A stretch of 64,000 nt of DNA, from contig JAGTJL010000012.1 of assembly GCA_020746875.1 (NCBI GenBank), positions 1,674,001 through 1,738,000 of the forward strand, read 5' to 3'. Of the stretch, positions 45,585 to 56,503 are shown piece after piece. The notes under the pieces were generated by a model. The model saw only the letters and a list, made by a program, of their open reading frames with translations. It made no database searches and had not been told where the DNA came from. Within the stretch, counting starts at the first letter, position 1. Each line of letters starts with the position of its first letter. Origin of the DNA: Rhexocercosporidium sp. MPI-PUGE-AT-0058. Lineage: Eukaryota; Ascomycota; Leotiomycetes; Helotiales. The position numbers were made by a program, and so were the translations under genes.

Positions 45585-48500
45585 TGTTGAATTTTACCCG
45601 CAATCTCTTGACAAATGCTTGAAGGCCTCTCATAAACAATATCTGTGCATCTCTTTATAAGACCAAGACGCTCAGCGTTGGTTTGTGTGGATGTTCTGAT
45701 CAGAAAAAAAACACCCCTCTAGGATGTAGCCCCGTAAGAACGTGGTCGCCTCGCGTGTTAAATTGGTTGCCAATGATGCTTGTCACTTTCAATTTGGCAT
45801 CGCTCAGGATTTCTTCACCCGCTCAGCCGTGGGTATAACTTCTAGAGACTTTGCTGAGTTTACAGGACATGCAGGAAGATGACGACGCATAGACTCCTCA
45901 CATCTTCGGTCCTAACTTTCCTCTTTCAATTGTGCCTGTTAAGACTTTCGCGTTGTGCTGAAGATGGCGAATTCCTACCTCTCGCTCAATTATTTTGCCA
46001 CCGTGGTAGCAGTAGAAGTACTGGTTATTTTTGGTGTCATACACTGTTTTTGGGTTTCATACTGCCTCATCTATGAAGCACGGAATGCCCGTTTCAAACT
46101 GCTAGGCTTTATTATATCAAATTGCTTCGATGCAGCGCCATCTTGGCGGTCCATTTTGACTTCAGCGGATAATTTAATGGGCACAATTCTTGCACCTTGG
46201 TAAGATAGGTCTGAGTTGGTAGGGAAACACAACAAAAGTAGGTATGTGCTGTACCTCTGTAGAGAATCCATGCTTGATTGCAAATCTTCAAATCGAGTCT
46301 TGAGCATCTTGAAGGTCTGAAATTATCCACCACCCTGGTTCTCACTACATGCTAATGGCATCTAGATGTCTGCCACGCCGGGCTATGCAAGGGCGGTTAC
46401 AACCTCATTGCCAATCCAGTCTGGGCAAGTCTCGATTTCTTGTCAACATTTTCCCCAGCATGTACCCACCTCAAGCAGAGCCCTAGGTCTCAGCACTGGC
46501 TCGCAATCTCAATGAACTGCGCCCAACCTACCCCAACGTCAGGATAGAATAAACACGGGGTCCCCGCTTTCAATATCGCCATCTGCATCTTACGATCGGC
46601 ATTCCCCAATGGAAGCTAGACTTAGGGGCGAGTCACTCGTGACACGGCACGCAAGAAATTCCATCCACGGAATTTCTTTCGGCTATTATGGAAGAAAGGC
46701 TGAATCTTCATCCCGGGCGTTAATCAGAGAGCAAACGGAACTATGGGCAAGGATTGCTCTGTGCATTTCTAAGTATTGCTGTTGTCTAGGCACTTTGCAG
46801 GTCATCGACGAAGCTAGCTTTGCTAGCCATATGTTCCTAGAAATCCAGGGGAATTTGTGACTCTCGTTTTGTGGCGATCAAGATCAAACAGGAAAAGCAA
46901 GTGCCTTCCAAAGCAAGATCCTAATCGTTAGGAGAAAACACTGAGAATCTCTCATCACAAAGCCGGAAGATTTTTGGAAGTTGACTGCCGAGGGCTAGAA
47001 AGGGGAATTGAAGATCAATTCGTGACCTGGCTCCTCCATCCTTCTCAAGAACTTATCCAGGTGAAACCATTTGACGGTCCTGCTATCCGATTGTTGAGAT
47101 TACATGTGCCCAATACATAGGATGGCGTCTTTCTGGCATTTGATGGAATGTCCGTTGTGGGGTTATTGCTGACTGTGCTTGGGATAGCTATTTCACATTT
47201 ATAGTAAAAATGTTGTGATTGGGACGACTATCGGGGGGAAGAACCAGATATTTTCCGATAGGGCGCACGCCGCAAATCACGGCTAATACCCCAGAAAACA
47301 GGCAACGCAGTCGTTTTCACCCAGCGACTTTGTGTGGTAAAGTTCCACTGCTGTGGTCCCACCACCCATGAGGCTGGATAAATCTCCTTCCTGCCGAACC
47401 TATCTCCAAGGCGGAAGAAAGTTTTTGCTTGGCAGCCCGGGTTGAGTTTCGGTTATGGTTTGTCTTCTCGAAGAGGAATGGACCGACCCCACATTTGGTC
47501 AAGTTTCGTCTGCCCTTTCGATTTCTTCTACATATAAGCGTGGCTTGCACGTTGAACCTGAGACGTTCTATGTGGAGCACACCAGGAAGAGGGTTCCGGT
47601 ACTTCTATTCATCAAAGTAGAGAGTTCTGGGGGGTACGTATTCCATGTTTCTTCCGCTTGCTGAAAGTTTCTTCTTCTGGCTGAATAGCACCACACCGCC
47701 AGAGTTAGAGCACTTTGGCAGTTTTTCTTTCTTCTGAGAGCGTTTCTAGTCAGGTGTACAAGTTGTTTCGTATTCAGCAAGTTCTGCAGCAATGGCCGAA
47801 TTCTAGCTTTCCATCTCGCAATCTTAGCGCGATAACAAATGTCGTCTATCGGAAGTGATAGAGCCTGCATCTGCCAGAACAGCCTAAATCAATAAATACA
47901 GTGGCAGAGCTGCAGGAAATCGATCATCGACTCACCGCAGAATCAACAAGCATGCAGCAATTGGCAACTTTCGTCTTTCACAAATATGTAGAGCTTCTCA
48001 CTGCTTGCTTACGGTCATGGTCGTTTGTTTCGTCGACTAATTGGGGCTCGTGCAGGGAGCCCGAGCCAAGCACAAAAACGTGGCGTACCAGCCGCAAGAA
48101 ACGGCATGAAGGTCTTGTATTGTATTATGCACCCCAAAACTCGTTAAATTTTCATTTAAACTTGTCTATGATGCGGTCCAAACCTTCTACTTTTTCTTCT
48201 TGATTTTTCTTGGAAGCCCGGTGGTTAGGTTTCGAGCTTGTGCTGCCAAGACAAAAACATCATGTAGGATCTGGTACGTCTTTCTGGCGAGATAAATGTC
48301 ATCCGTATAGCTGTAAGCCTTAACGCTATCTGGGGTCAATGTAATCACAGGCAATGTTTTGTAACACATACTGGCGCTTCAACGTGATGCTTTGAACGTT
48401 GGTTGAAGTGATCTCCAACCACCATTCTGAAGGCTAGCTAGCCTTGTACAGCATTAAATTACCCCATTGCAGGAGATATAAGTGGTTAGAACAAAATATA

Positions 48501-48985
48501 TCATGCATCTTGAGCAAAAAGTTGAGTACAACATCCCGATGGTGACTGGGACAAGCTACTGTCCTTCATTCATGCACAGGAGACAAGCTGATGTTATACA
48601 TGGTAGCATCAACAGAAGTATGGTTGAGTAAAGGCCCGATATAAATCTTCCAAGATCATCGGAGAATTTCATTCACATGATAGTTCCTCTACCCGGGAGG
48701 GGGATTGTTGTCTGCCAGCTAGAACTCGTTCATACAAGAATATCCTCCAGATGAAAAATCGCATGTCACCAAGCGAGAACTTACAATGCGAGTGGAAGAA
48801 GGGATCCCAAAAGAATCGGCATTTTCTCCCTGTAATAATAGCAGGTCTACCCATATGAAGTCTTTGAAGCTTCTTCTCTAGAAGTCCCCACGGCGCGTTA
48901 AAGACAACGCAATATAGAAGTTTTTGATATGCTAAATATTTGCCGAGACCAGGAAGCTCAGCTTCAAGTAGCAATCAACACAGAA

Positions 48986-49002
48986 CCCCCCCCCCCCCCC
49001 CC
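48986..49002 (+). repeat. 17-base C homopolymer
   Basis: An uninterrupted run of 17 C on the + strand, followed by TCTGAGG. It is by far the longest G/C homopolymer in the window. It could be a true unstable tract or an assembly artefact. Confidence 0.9.
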
Positions 49003-49309
49003 TCTGAGGCTTATTTCTCCTCCCCGATCAGGAGCCTCGTCGGAATTGGCCAATTCGGGCACGAAGATGAGCAGTCATGGTCACGAGCACTGTGGAGGAC
49101 TTCTTACCAACCGGCAGTAAATGTTTGGGCCCAATTCCCGGCTTGCAAGAAAAGCCAAAGAGCTTACGACGCTTTCAGTCACTCGACATCTTGAGGTTGA
49201 TTGAATCCGAAAAGCCGCGGTCACAAACGAATCAAAATTTCTCCCAGGCAATGGTGAAACCACAGGGCTGAAAGATGTCCACCCCAGCTCCCTACCATTG
49301 CCTGTGAAT

Positions 49310-49650
49310 CTAGCAAGTGCCGAAGTAGCTTGAGCTTCTAGACTCAGTCAATAAGAAGATATCCATGCTATCAGCGTGAAGAGTTTTCATATCATGGATA
49401 CCGGTCCGTAGAATCTGGGGAAACGCATCATCAGCCTGAATGCCAAGACCGGTTTGACCGGCGTATCGTAGGCTGCAGGTTGTGGCATTGGAGAAACTAC
49501 CAGGAATGGCGTTGTAGTCTGCAGGTATAGAGATAGTACTTTAAGGTTTTCCTTCATTTGTCCAAGTGAGATTAGTTGAGGCAAGAACTCGTATGAAAGG
49601 TACTGGAATCTAGAATTTGCATGGGTCATTTGTTGTGGCTTCTGTCATGA
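49310..49650 (-). pseudogene. Possible decayed secreted-protein fragment
   Basis: One minus-strand frame reads protein-like text (IPVPFIRVLA, STISIPADYNAIPGSFSNATTC, RYAGQTGLGIQADD) interrupted by TAG at 49610-49612 and TAA at 49541-49543 and ended by TAG at 49310-49312. Both interrupting stops could come from glutamine codons by C-to-T change, the RIP direction also seen in the nearby transposon. I cannot name the family, and a competing 80-codon frame overlaps it (49387-49629), so this is tentative. Confidence 0.3.
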
Positions 49651-49817
49651 CTGGAGCCGGCAGATCATGGGTTCATACTGGCATCGGCATATGCAAACAT
49701 CTGTTTGCTACTTGGTTCAGACGTTGTTGCACCGTCGAGAAACTGAACGAGCGATGATTATTCAGAGGCTATCGTCACATGATGATAGTTGGTATCAGAT
49801 GTTTAGATTCAAAAGTA

Positions 49818-49867
49818 TAACGTCCCACCCCACCATTCCGCCCACCCCCCCATTCCGCCCACCTCGC
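49818..49867 (+). repeat. Left terminal inverted repeat
   Basis: Starts TAACGTCCCACC and is identical for 50 bases to the reverse complement of 51605-51654. Contains the 13-mer CATTCCGCCCACC twice, separated by a C run. Confidence 0.92.
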
Positions 49868-49903
49868 GTAATATCAGCACTCTCTATTCAACACTTAATA
49901 ATT

Positions 49904-51505
49904 CTATTCTACGTCAACTTCTATATAAGATTTTATAGAATCAGAATCTCCTTCTAATTCTAGTTCTATAGATATAATTTGACGATCCCTAGCCGCAATT
50001 TGAGCCGCCTAAATAACACGTGTTGTCGTAAACTTGGAATTTGGGCTAGTTTGGACTTTCCTCCTTTTCCTTAGCTTTAACTGCTCTAATCGCTCTTCCA
50101 ACTCTCTAATTCTCATATTTACCTTTCTTAATTCGTAATCCTTTTCATCAAATCCTTTTATAATCTTCCTAAAGAGTAAACGCTGCGTCAAATGCTAATC
50201 ATGTGATTCGCTTGCCAAAATGCGTATTTATAAACGAAGATCTTTCGCAGCTTTAAGAGTCTATAACTAAATGGAAGTGCTAAAAGGCTCGAGAGGTAGT
50301 GTTGCTACTCTCTAAGACTTTTGGAGAGCTAGGGCTGTCGATTTATTACTATTTTCTAGTAATAACGGGCTCATTAAGGGTTTCGCCAAAGATACCGGCC
50401 ATAATCCACTAGCTCTCCACCCAGATTTAATATTAAAAAGAATAACAGTATCTTAGCGTGCTTTTTGATAATAAAGAAGGAAATTGCGCTTATCAATTGG
50501 CGTGTAATCGATTAAAGAACTCAATTTATATAATTCCTTTCGGTAAGCACGCTTTAGCGCAGAGAAAACCGTTAAATCCAAGGGTTGTAAAACGTATAAC
50601 GTATATGTAAGTAAATATAATAAAAATATATTGTTTTTAAGGCACTTCCAAAGGAATTCCGTAGTCTTATAGCTCCCATGGCCGTCTAAAATAAGGAGTC
50701 TTACTGAATGATCACGTAGATCCGTCTAAGGGATAAACACCTTCACCAGCCATTCAAAAGCCGTCTCGTCAGTCGTCCATCTATTATCGGTTACAATAAA
50801 GTGCCAGTCGTTAAATACGTCTAATTAAGACGGAAACTACTATTACTACACCGATTTTCCCTTGTAAATTACAAGAGGTTATATAGAGACCCTTATTACA
50901 GAGATGCACTCAATAATTGACGTTTAAATACGTGAGCCAAGCTGTTTTCCTTAAATTTTACGCTTTTTAGCGTGCCTTATAATAAAACCATTCAAACCAT
51001 AACCTTCCATAATGCCAGTCTCGTCCATATTCCATCGTTGACTCGCTGGAATAGCCTTAATAGCTAAAATCTCTAATTTTTGGAACTAAGGCTTAATAAC
51101 ATTAGAACAAGCGCTATTAACACGTATAAAATCGACGTATATCTACTTCTTCGTCTTCAGAATAAGATTCCGTGCCAAAAACCTAAAAATCCAGTATTTT
51201 CCAAGTGGTAGATGATCTCCTTAAAGAGCTAGAAGACGCTCTCCAAAAACCTTAATCTATGCATGCGTAACTCCACGATTAAGAGACTCTTAAGTCAAAA
51301 CCCAATTAGTCAATCGACTCTCTACTAAAGTAAGTAGCCTTTATAAGTAACTAGCGGCTTCATTATGAGATAACGTCGTTATGTTGCGGCCACGAAAGGT
51401 AGACCTTAGAACACCTCATTCAAGCGATGCCTTCCGCAATGACTTGCCGTTTGCGATCTCTGCAAGCGCACATATAATGTCATACTCGGTATATTGAGGC
51501 TTCAT
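49904..51505 (-). pseudogene. Pogo/Fot transposase, stop-riddled
   Basis: From ATG at 51505 to TAG at 49904 the same frame can be followed for about 534 codons. Recognisable parts: N-terminal helix-turn-helix start (YDIICALAEIANGK, then LRKAS), RWNMDETGIMEG around 51030 (first catalytic Asp), LLILDGHGSYKTTEF near 50680 (second Asp), LQPLDLTVFSALKRAYRKEL near 50560, and a basic C-terminal coiled coil. Many in-frame TAG/TAA/TGA codons occur, including four in a row (50837-50848) where relatives commonly have three Gln and one Trp. That pattern equals C-to-T change on either strand. Inactive; could only move if a source of transposase exists elsewhere. Confidence 0.85.
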
Positions 51506-51604
51506 GATGAGGACAAATCGCATTCCAAATTTGAAAAGAATTGATTAAAAAATCAAGGAGTAATTAATTATTTAAGTTAGTGGGTAGATATGGCGGTGAG
51601 TTAA

Positions 51605-51654
51605 GCGAGGTGGGCGGAATGGGGGGGTGGGCGGAATGGTGGGGTGGGACGTTA
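51605..51654 (-). repeat. Right terminal inverted repeat
   Basis: Reverse complement of the left repeat, 50 of 50 bases including the 7-C run; identity ends at the 51st base. Flanked by TA. Confidence 0.92.
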
Positions 51655-51811
51655 TACATTGAATTTTGCAATTTTGTGCTGTCATGAGCACCGACAGGAA
51701 TTAAAGAAAATAAAATGCATTGCATGCGGTCAAATCCATGGCAAAAAATCGAGCAAATGAAGTAGCCACCGGATTTTGTGCTAATTTTTGCCCTCCAGTT
51801 TCTCGGAAGAG

Positions 51812-54709
51812 CTATAGAGGTACTGACTTTGTGAGTGTGAAAGACACTGGCTTTCCTGTGAGCGATACCCAGAGCGTCAACGGGTCGCCACCCAATTGCT
51901 CTGCCGTAGCACCTTGTTGGTCTGTGACGGTGCCTGGAAAAGTGACAGGGATGGGGACTGAACATGTGTTGCGGTTTGCTGCAACCGTTACACCAGTAAT
52001 TGCGTTCGCTTTGCTATCCACTTGCCAGGTTAGAGTAGGTTTGCAGTTGTCCCTAGCCATTCTAGAACGAAACCCTGCGGCAACCTAGATATGTCAGCAT
52101 TTGCTCCCCCTAACTCAAAATCCTGGTCTGCTACTTACCTCGTCATGGTTTTGAGAGACAAGAGGCCAGGTAACTCTGTATCTAAAGTCAGCAGTGCTTC
52201 TAGAGAACAATTAGGGAGATTGCCTACAGTCGCGTGTATTCACGTGTCACAACATCGACCCACACCTCAAGCAAAGACATGACACTTATATCATCTCCAC
52301 CAAAGTCGTAGGTATCTGCGTCCTCAAACATCATGTTGGCTTGGTGGAACATGAAAGGATCATGGTGAAGTCCGAGTAAGTGTCGGACATTAGTGTCCCG
52401 TTCGATGTCGAGAAGCTGGTACATGTCACCAGTGCCATTCGAGACAGCCTTCCATTCGGCAAGGACGCAATCCGCATAATTGCACTATATCAGTAGGATT
52501 AGTGATAGAAACTGATGAGCGAGAATTAGAGCTTACGTTGTAGTAGATATTGGAAGCCCATCGAGGCGTAATTTGAATACCGGGATACCCATTCAATGCG
52601 CGAGTGGACGTTAAGGGCCAATGCTCGTTGGTCTACGAAATTTTTCAGCAGAGATACTACTGGAAATATCGAAGAGCAAACGTACCGGATTCAATAGAAC
52701 CTTCCGAGTATTATCTCCAACGACATGAACGATCCCATTGTCGGCCCAAGCTTGAAGGGCATCACCATTATGGAGACCCGTAATAGCAGGTGGTATTATT
52801 CCAGTGCTACTGAACTGCTTCGCTGCAGATATACCTACCGCATCCAGCCATCCTTTATTCCAGGATATCTCTTTGAAAACGTCCGAGTAGGTAGCGTTAT
52901 TCTGGTCTTCGTGAGTGAAAGTATGCGACACATGAGAAAATGCGTTCAAGTTTGAGGATTTTTGCCACCAAGTAAGCAAGTCATCCCTTTTCATACAACT
53001 TGAGCTATAGTTAGCATAGTCAGTTGCAGTTTCTGGCCAAAGAGCTGTTCCGGAGCCAAGAGGTTTCTGGTATTCGAGCGGAGTGTCGAATTGGTCGGCG
53101 TATTCAACTAATCACGATTAGATCCGCATTGTATACGAGTACTAGTGCACAATAAAACACGCCTGATTCTCAATGGAAGACTCACTAGGTCCTGGAGCAC
53201 AAACGCCAGTTGCTGCGACCGTTCTCTCGGCATATTCTGGATCCGCCGCCTGGCATTTGAACGTAAGTGCCTGTATGACCGATAATTGAGAGGAACCGTA
53301 CCTCAATATTTCCATTACCATTATGCCCTACTTCAATGACCCACTTACTCCCAGCCGGTAAGCGTTTGTTGATGGTCTTCATCACGGTCACGTGATGAGA
53401 CAGATCAGAACTTGAGACCCGGAAATTATCCCCAGAATCGAACATTGGAGTTTGGCTAGGGGATTAGTCAGCGGTCATAGTTGCAAGTAGCTTAGTTCCC
53501 TATTTCTTACAGGAACATGTCGTCAACTATTTTTCTGTCAGCAAAATATCTCAAGAAGAATGCGAATTTTCGACTGTTAGGGCGAGCGGCTTGAACTGAC
53601 CTTGGGTGCTCAAAGTTGCTCTACGATACCCAACATCTAGGTGGATTAGTATCTAGAATATTTTCGGGCTTAGTACAATACTCACACAGTCCTCTTGTTG
53701 CCCAGTGTACCCAAGCATGCTGTAAAAGATTTGACGCTAAAGACCACTGTACGTTGAATGGAAGATAGAAAACCATCTAATATTGTCAATTATTGGCTAG
53801 AAGCGGTCTTTTAGCAACACGTACCTGCTGTCGGCCATCAATCTCATTGATCACAGCAGCAGTGGATGTACTGTTGAAGCCATCTTCTGCCGAAGCCGAA
53901 AATTGTGCAAATTCAATTGCTATGCTGGAGTTGATGATTTTCGCGGGATAATGATATAACCCCTTCGTTGTCACACCTGCACCACTACACCCAGTCAGCT
54001 TTGTTTAACTTGTCTAGGGATTCCCTTGTTACACTTTGAGTCCAGCCCCGGGGAAGGAGGTGGAATTTGAGATTGAAACTAGTTGAGCTCCAGTCTCGCA
54101 GCAAGATCCCAAGGACTGTGTGCCAGTTGTCGCCGAGGGAGCGACATCCATTCTCACCATCCGAACACCGAACGCCACTTGGTAGCTGTACAATTGCTGC
54201 CATTGCGCAGGAGTGAGAGCACTCTGGAAGCCTTTGGTACTGCCATAATTGTAACTGACTTCCGACATGATAACTATCAATCCAAAGTTGCCATGTGTTG
54301 CTGTGTCGTTGAGGCTTGGCAGTGCCTCCCCAGTCTCCGGTACAACAAGGATAGAGTAAGGGATCCCTCTGTCATTCAGTCCAGAATAAGCCGAGTACGC
54401 CGAGGCCAAGTCTCGGGCTATGACCAGAGCAGTACTGTCAATGGTTTCTCCGGTGATCGAATCTGAGGTTGGATCGACTGGCAAGACGATGGTTGTATTT
54501 GTTTGAATAGACAGATCATCATTGTTGACATGAACAAGGGGAATCGGCGGTGCAACAATTGCCAAGGACTGAGAATTCAAACCCGCAACGATCTCGGAGT
54601 TATTCGCGGACTGATCTGGCGTGCTTCGGTGGTGGTGATGGTGTCCATGTGTCGAAGGTAGACACAGGACTGCAGCCAGTATGAAGGATCGTATGGGTGG
54701 GGTCAACAT
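51812..54709 (-). CDS. agd3: Secreted exopolysaccharide deacetylase, Agd3-like (CE18 type)
   Basis: Twelve exons: 54709-54033, 53984-53825, 53776-53686, 53636-53601, 53526-53511, 53455-53302, 53249-53186, 53107-52686, 52632-52537, 52484-52228, 52181-52139 and 52084-51812, giving 762 residues, all joins in frame. ATG 54709 begins a signal peptide (MLTPPIRSFILAAVLCLP), then a His run (HGHHHHHR). Residues about 30-300 fit the carbohydrate-binding and Rossmann-like N-terminal part. Deacetylase motifs: STQVDDMFL with metal-binding D323/D324, and H458-V-S-H461-T-F-T-H465. A cysteine-containing beta-rich C-terminus follows. In Aspergillus, Agd3 removes acetyl groups from GalNAc of galactosaminogalactan at the cell surface, which makes it adhesive. 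The 52-base intron between exons 6 and 7 could instead be 31 bases, adding seven residues. Transcribed away from the gtb3-like gene. Confidence 0.88.
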
Positions 54710-56503
54710 GTTGATGCCAAGGAGCAATATGCAGCCACTTGGTAACTTCAATAAGTGGTGGCTTTTGTACCGCGGAAACCAGAACAGATATATAAAGGAG
54801 AAAGAAAAAAGGAGGAGGGGATTTTGTTACGCATAGTTTACTGGAAAATATTCTTTAGTCTGACCTCGATTAAACATACGTGTACGAAGGGGTCTTAGCT
54901 GTTGGTATCCCTCGCATATAACGAGGTTTAACGTTACTTGGAGTAATCTGCCATTCTGAACGATTGGGTTTAACCCTATAGTTCGTTCCGGGTTAACTCT
55001 CCGCCACGTCTTCAGATAGACATAAGGCGGAGTAGTGACAGGCTGGAGTACACAAAATATTACATCGCTTGCAAGCTCAGTATTGTTGACGGTAAAATCA
55101 GCAACTGTGAGATTAAGGCCACGACGTTGCGTTCTCATCACATTCCTCATTTCAGTAAATCATTGTAGCCCAGAATACCCACTCTAAGCCACGACTCCTG
55201 GCGTCTATCTGGCATCGAGGGCACTCACCCCTACTGGGAAAATTTCTGGCTTTGCGGGCCCAAAACTGCAGTACGCTTCGCGTAACAGAGCAATTTGGAT
55301 ATTTCCGAGACACGTAGCTTGCAGACGAGAAACAGTAGTGGTAGCGGAGGATGATATGGATGAATTCGGGTCTAGAGAGATCCTGAGTAGTATATTAAAT
55401 GCCGGACATGGGTGGAGCGATCTCATGCAGGACAGACTCATACCCCTCGAGTGTTCAGCCCAACCAAGCCGCCCACCACGCGCTTGTATGTTGAGTTGAG
55501 GCGGTACGATGCGATGCGGTGAGACTGTGTCGCGAGTCTATGTCGGACATGAAAGGGGGGGGGCAATGGAGACGACGTGCAGTGCCCAGCCAGGGGTTCC
55601 GCTCTGACATCCACTACTCGTACATATATAGACTAGCATCTCGGCTCCCTTAACCCTGCTTTTACCCCATTCGCTTTTATCCCAACCTCAAACAACATCC
55701 ATACATCACAAAATACGCTGATCAACATATTTCCCCATTCCATCCACCAGTGCTAATGCTCAAAGATCATCGCCATATGGTGTCACTTTTGCCCCGCCAA
55801 TGACCGTAGCACGCCTTCTGTCTCTCGACACTCCCTCGTGTCCCGGGAGGTGGCAAGCTAGGCAAGCTGCCTTCTGCCGTCGTCTTTTCCTCGAGGAGGA
55901 TGGGCGACACAGTTCAAGTCTGATGAGGCGCCTCGTAATCCCTCATATATCTTGTTTCTCACACAACCCTGTTTACTAATCAATTCCAAATTGCTGGTAT
56001 CCCAATGTGTTTCACAGCATGTGTTGAAGATTGGCCTTCTGTTCAGGGCTACGTCAAGCCATGTTCCCAAGAGATTTGGAACTCGGGCCGACGCTTTCGC
56101 ATCTTGGGGTCTTCGGATCATGCCTATTATCAAGATATACAAGAAATTGTATCGAGAGTAAGGAGCCAAAGAAAGCATCGCTCCGTACGGCCGGGAGTAT
56201 AGTATCAAGATCATGTATCTCAGTACAATTACCCGGCTGTGTCAATCCATTTCCGAGCTTGACTTATTTGAAGTTGTTCATGCCTTCTATACCTTGTCTT
56301 CTGCCACATGGAATTAGAGACCTGACATTGCGCTGAAGTTGCCCCGATGAGCATCCGATACTTACCCGTTTTATGATGCTGCATGTGTGTTGAATTCAAG
56401 TCACCCTTTTGCTGACTTGTTGACCGCTTTATGAGCCTCAGATGCGAATGTCTTCTCTCCGATGACACAAATCACTGGTGTTCAAGCTGCTGGATGGCAT
56501 GAT
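54710..56503. other. Divergent promoter region of agd3-like and gtb3-like genes
   Basis: 1.8 kb shared by two genes read in opposite directions, an arrangement suited to joint control. A TATATA element at about 54789-54796 lies some 80 bases before the agd3 start on the minus strand, and another, CATATATAGAC, at about 55623-55633. No gene supported: the 100-residue open frames at 54827-55150 and 56031-56336 lack features. Confidence 0.5.

Larger units (their letters stand above)
45585..49817. other. 4.2-kb gene-poor region between epimerase and transposon
   Basis: No intact gene. Minus-strand frames at about 49310-49650 and 48669-48974 have protein-like composition but contain stops and no recognised family (see the separate entry). 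A 17-base C homopolymer lies at 48986-49002. In Aspergillus the hydrolase genes sph3 and ega3 lie between uge3 and agd3; I looked for spherulin-4 and GH114 motifs in this interval and found none. Confidence 0.5.
49818..51654 (-). mobile_element. Fot/pogo-type DNA transposon (Tc1-mariner superfamily), inactivated
   Basis: 1837-bp element with perfect 50-bp terminal inverted repeats and a TA target duplication (49816-49817 and 51655-51656). The internal minus-strand frame of about 534 codons encodes a recognisable pogo/Fot transposase with many stop codons. Size and layout match Fot1/Fot5-like elements of ascomycetes. It lies 157 bases beyond the stop codon of the agd3-like gene and splits the polysaccharide locus. 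The stops and the low GC content of the interior are what repeat-induced point mutation would leave; the GC-rich ends remain identical. Confidence 0.9.

Noticed and set aside
45585..49817. Hidden sph3 or ega3 gene
   Set aside because: I read the frames for spherulin-4 (N-P-N-x-G-P-G, F-D-E) and GH114-like motifs and found none. A profile search on the minus strand would be decisive.
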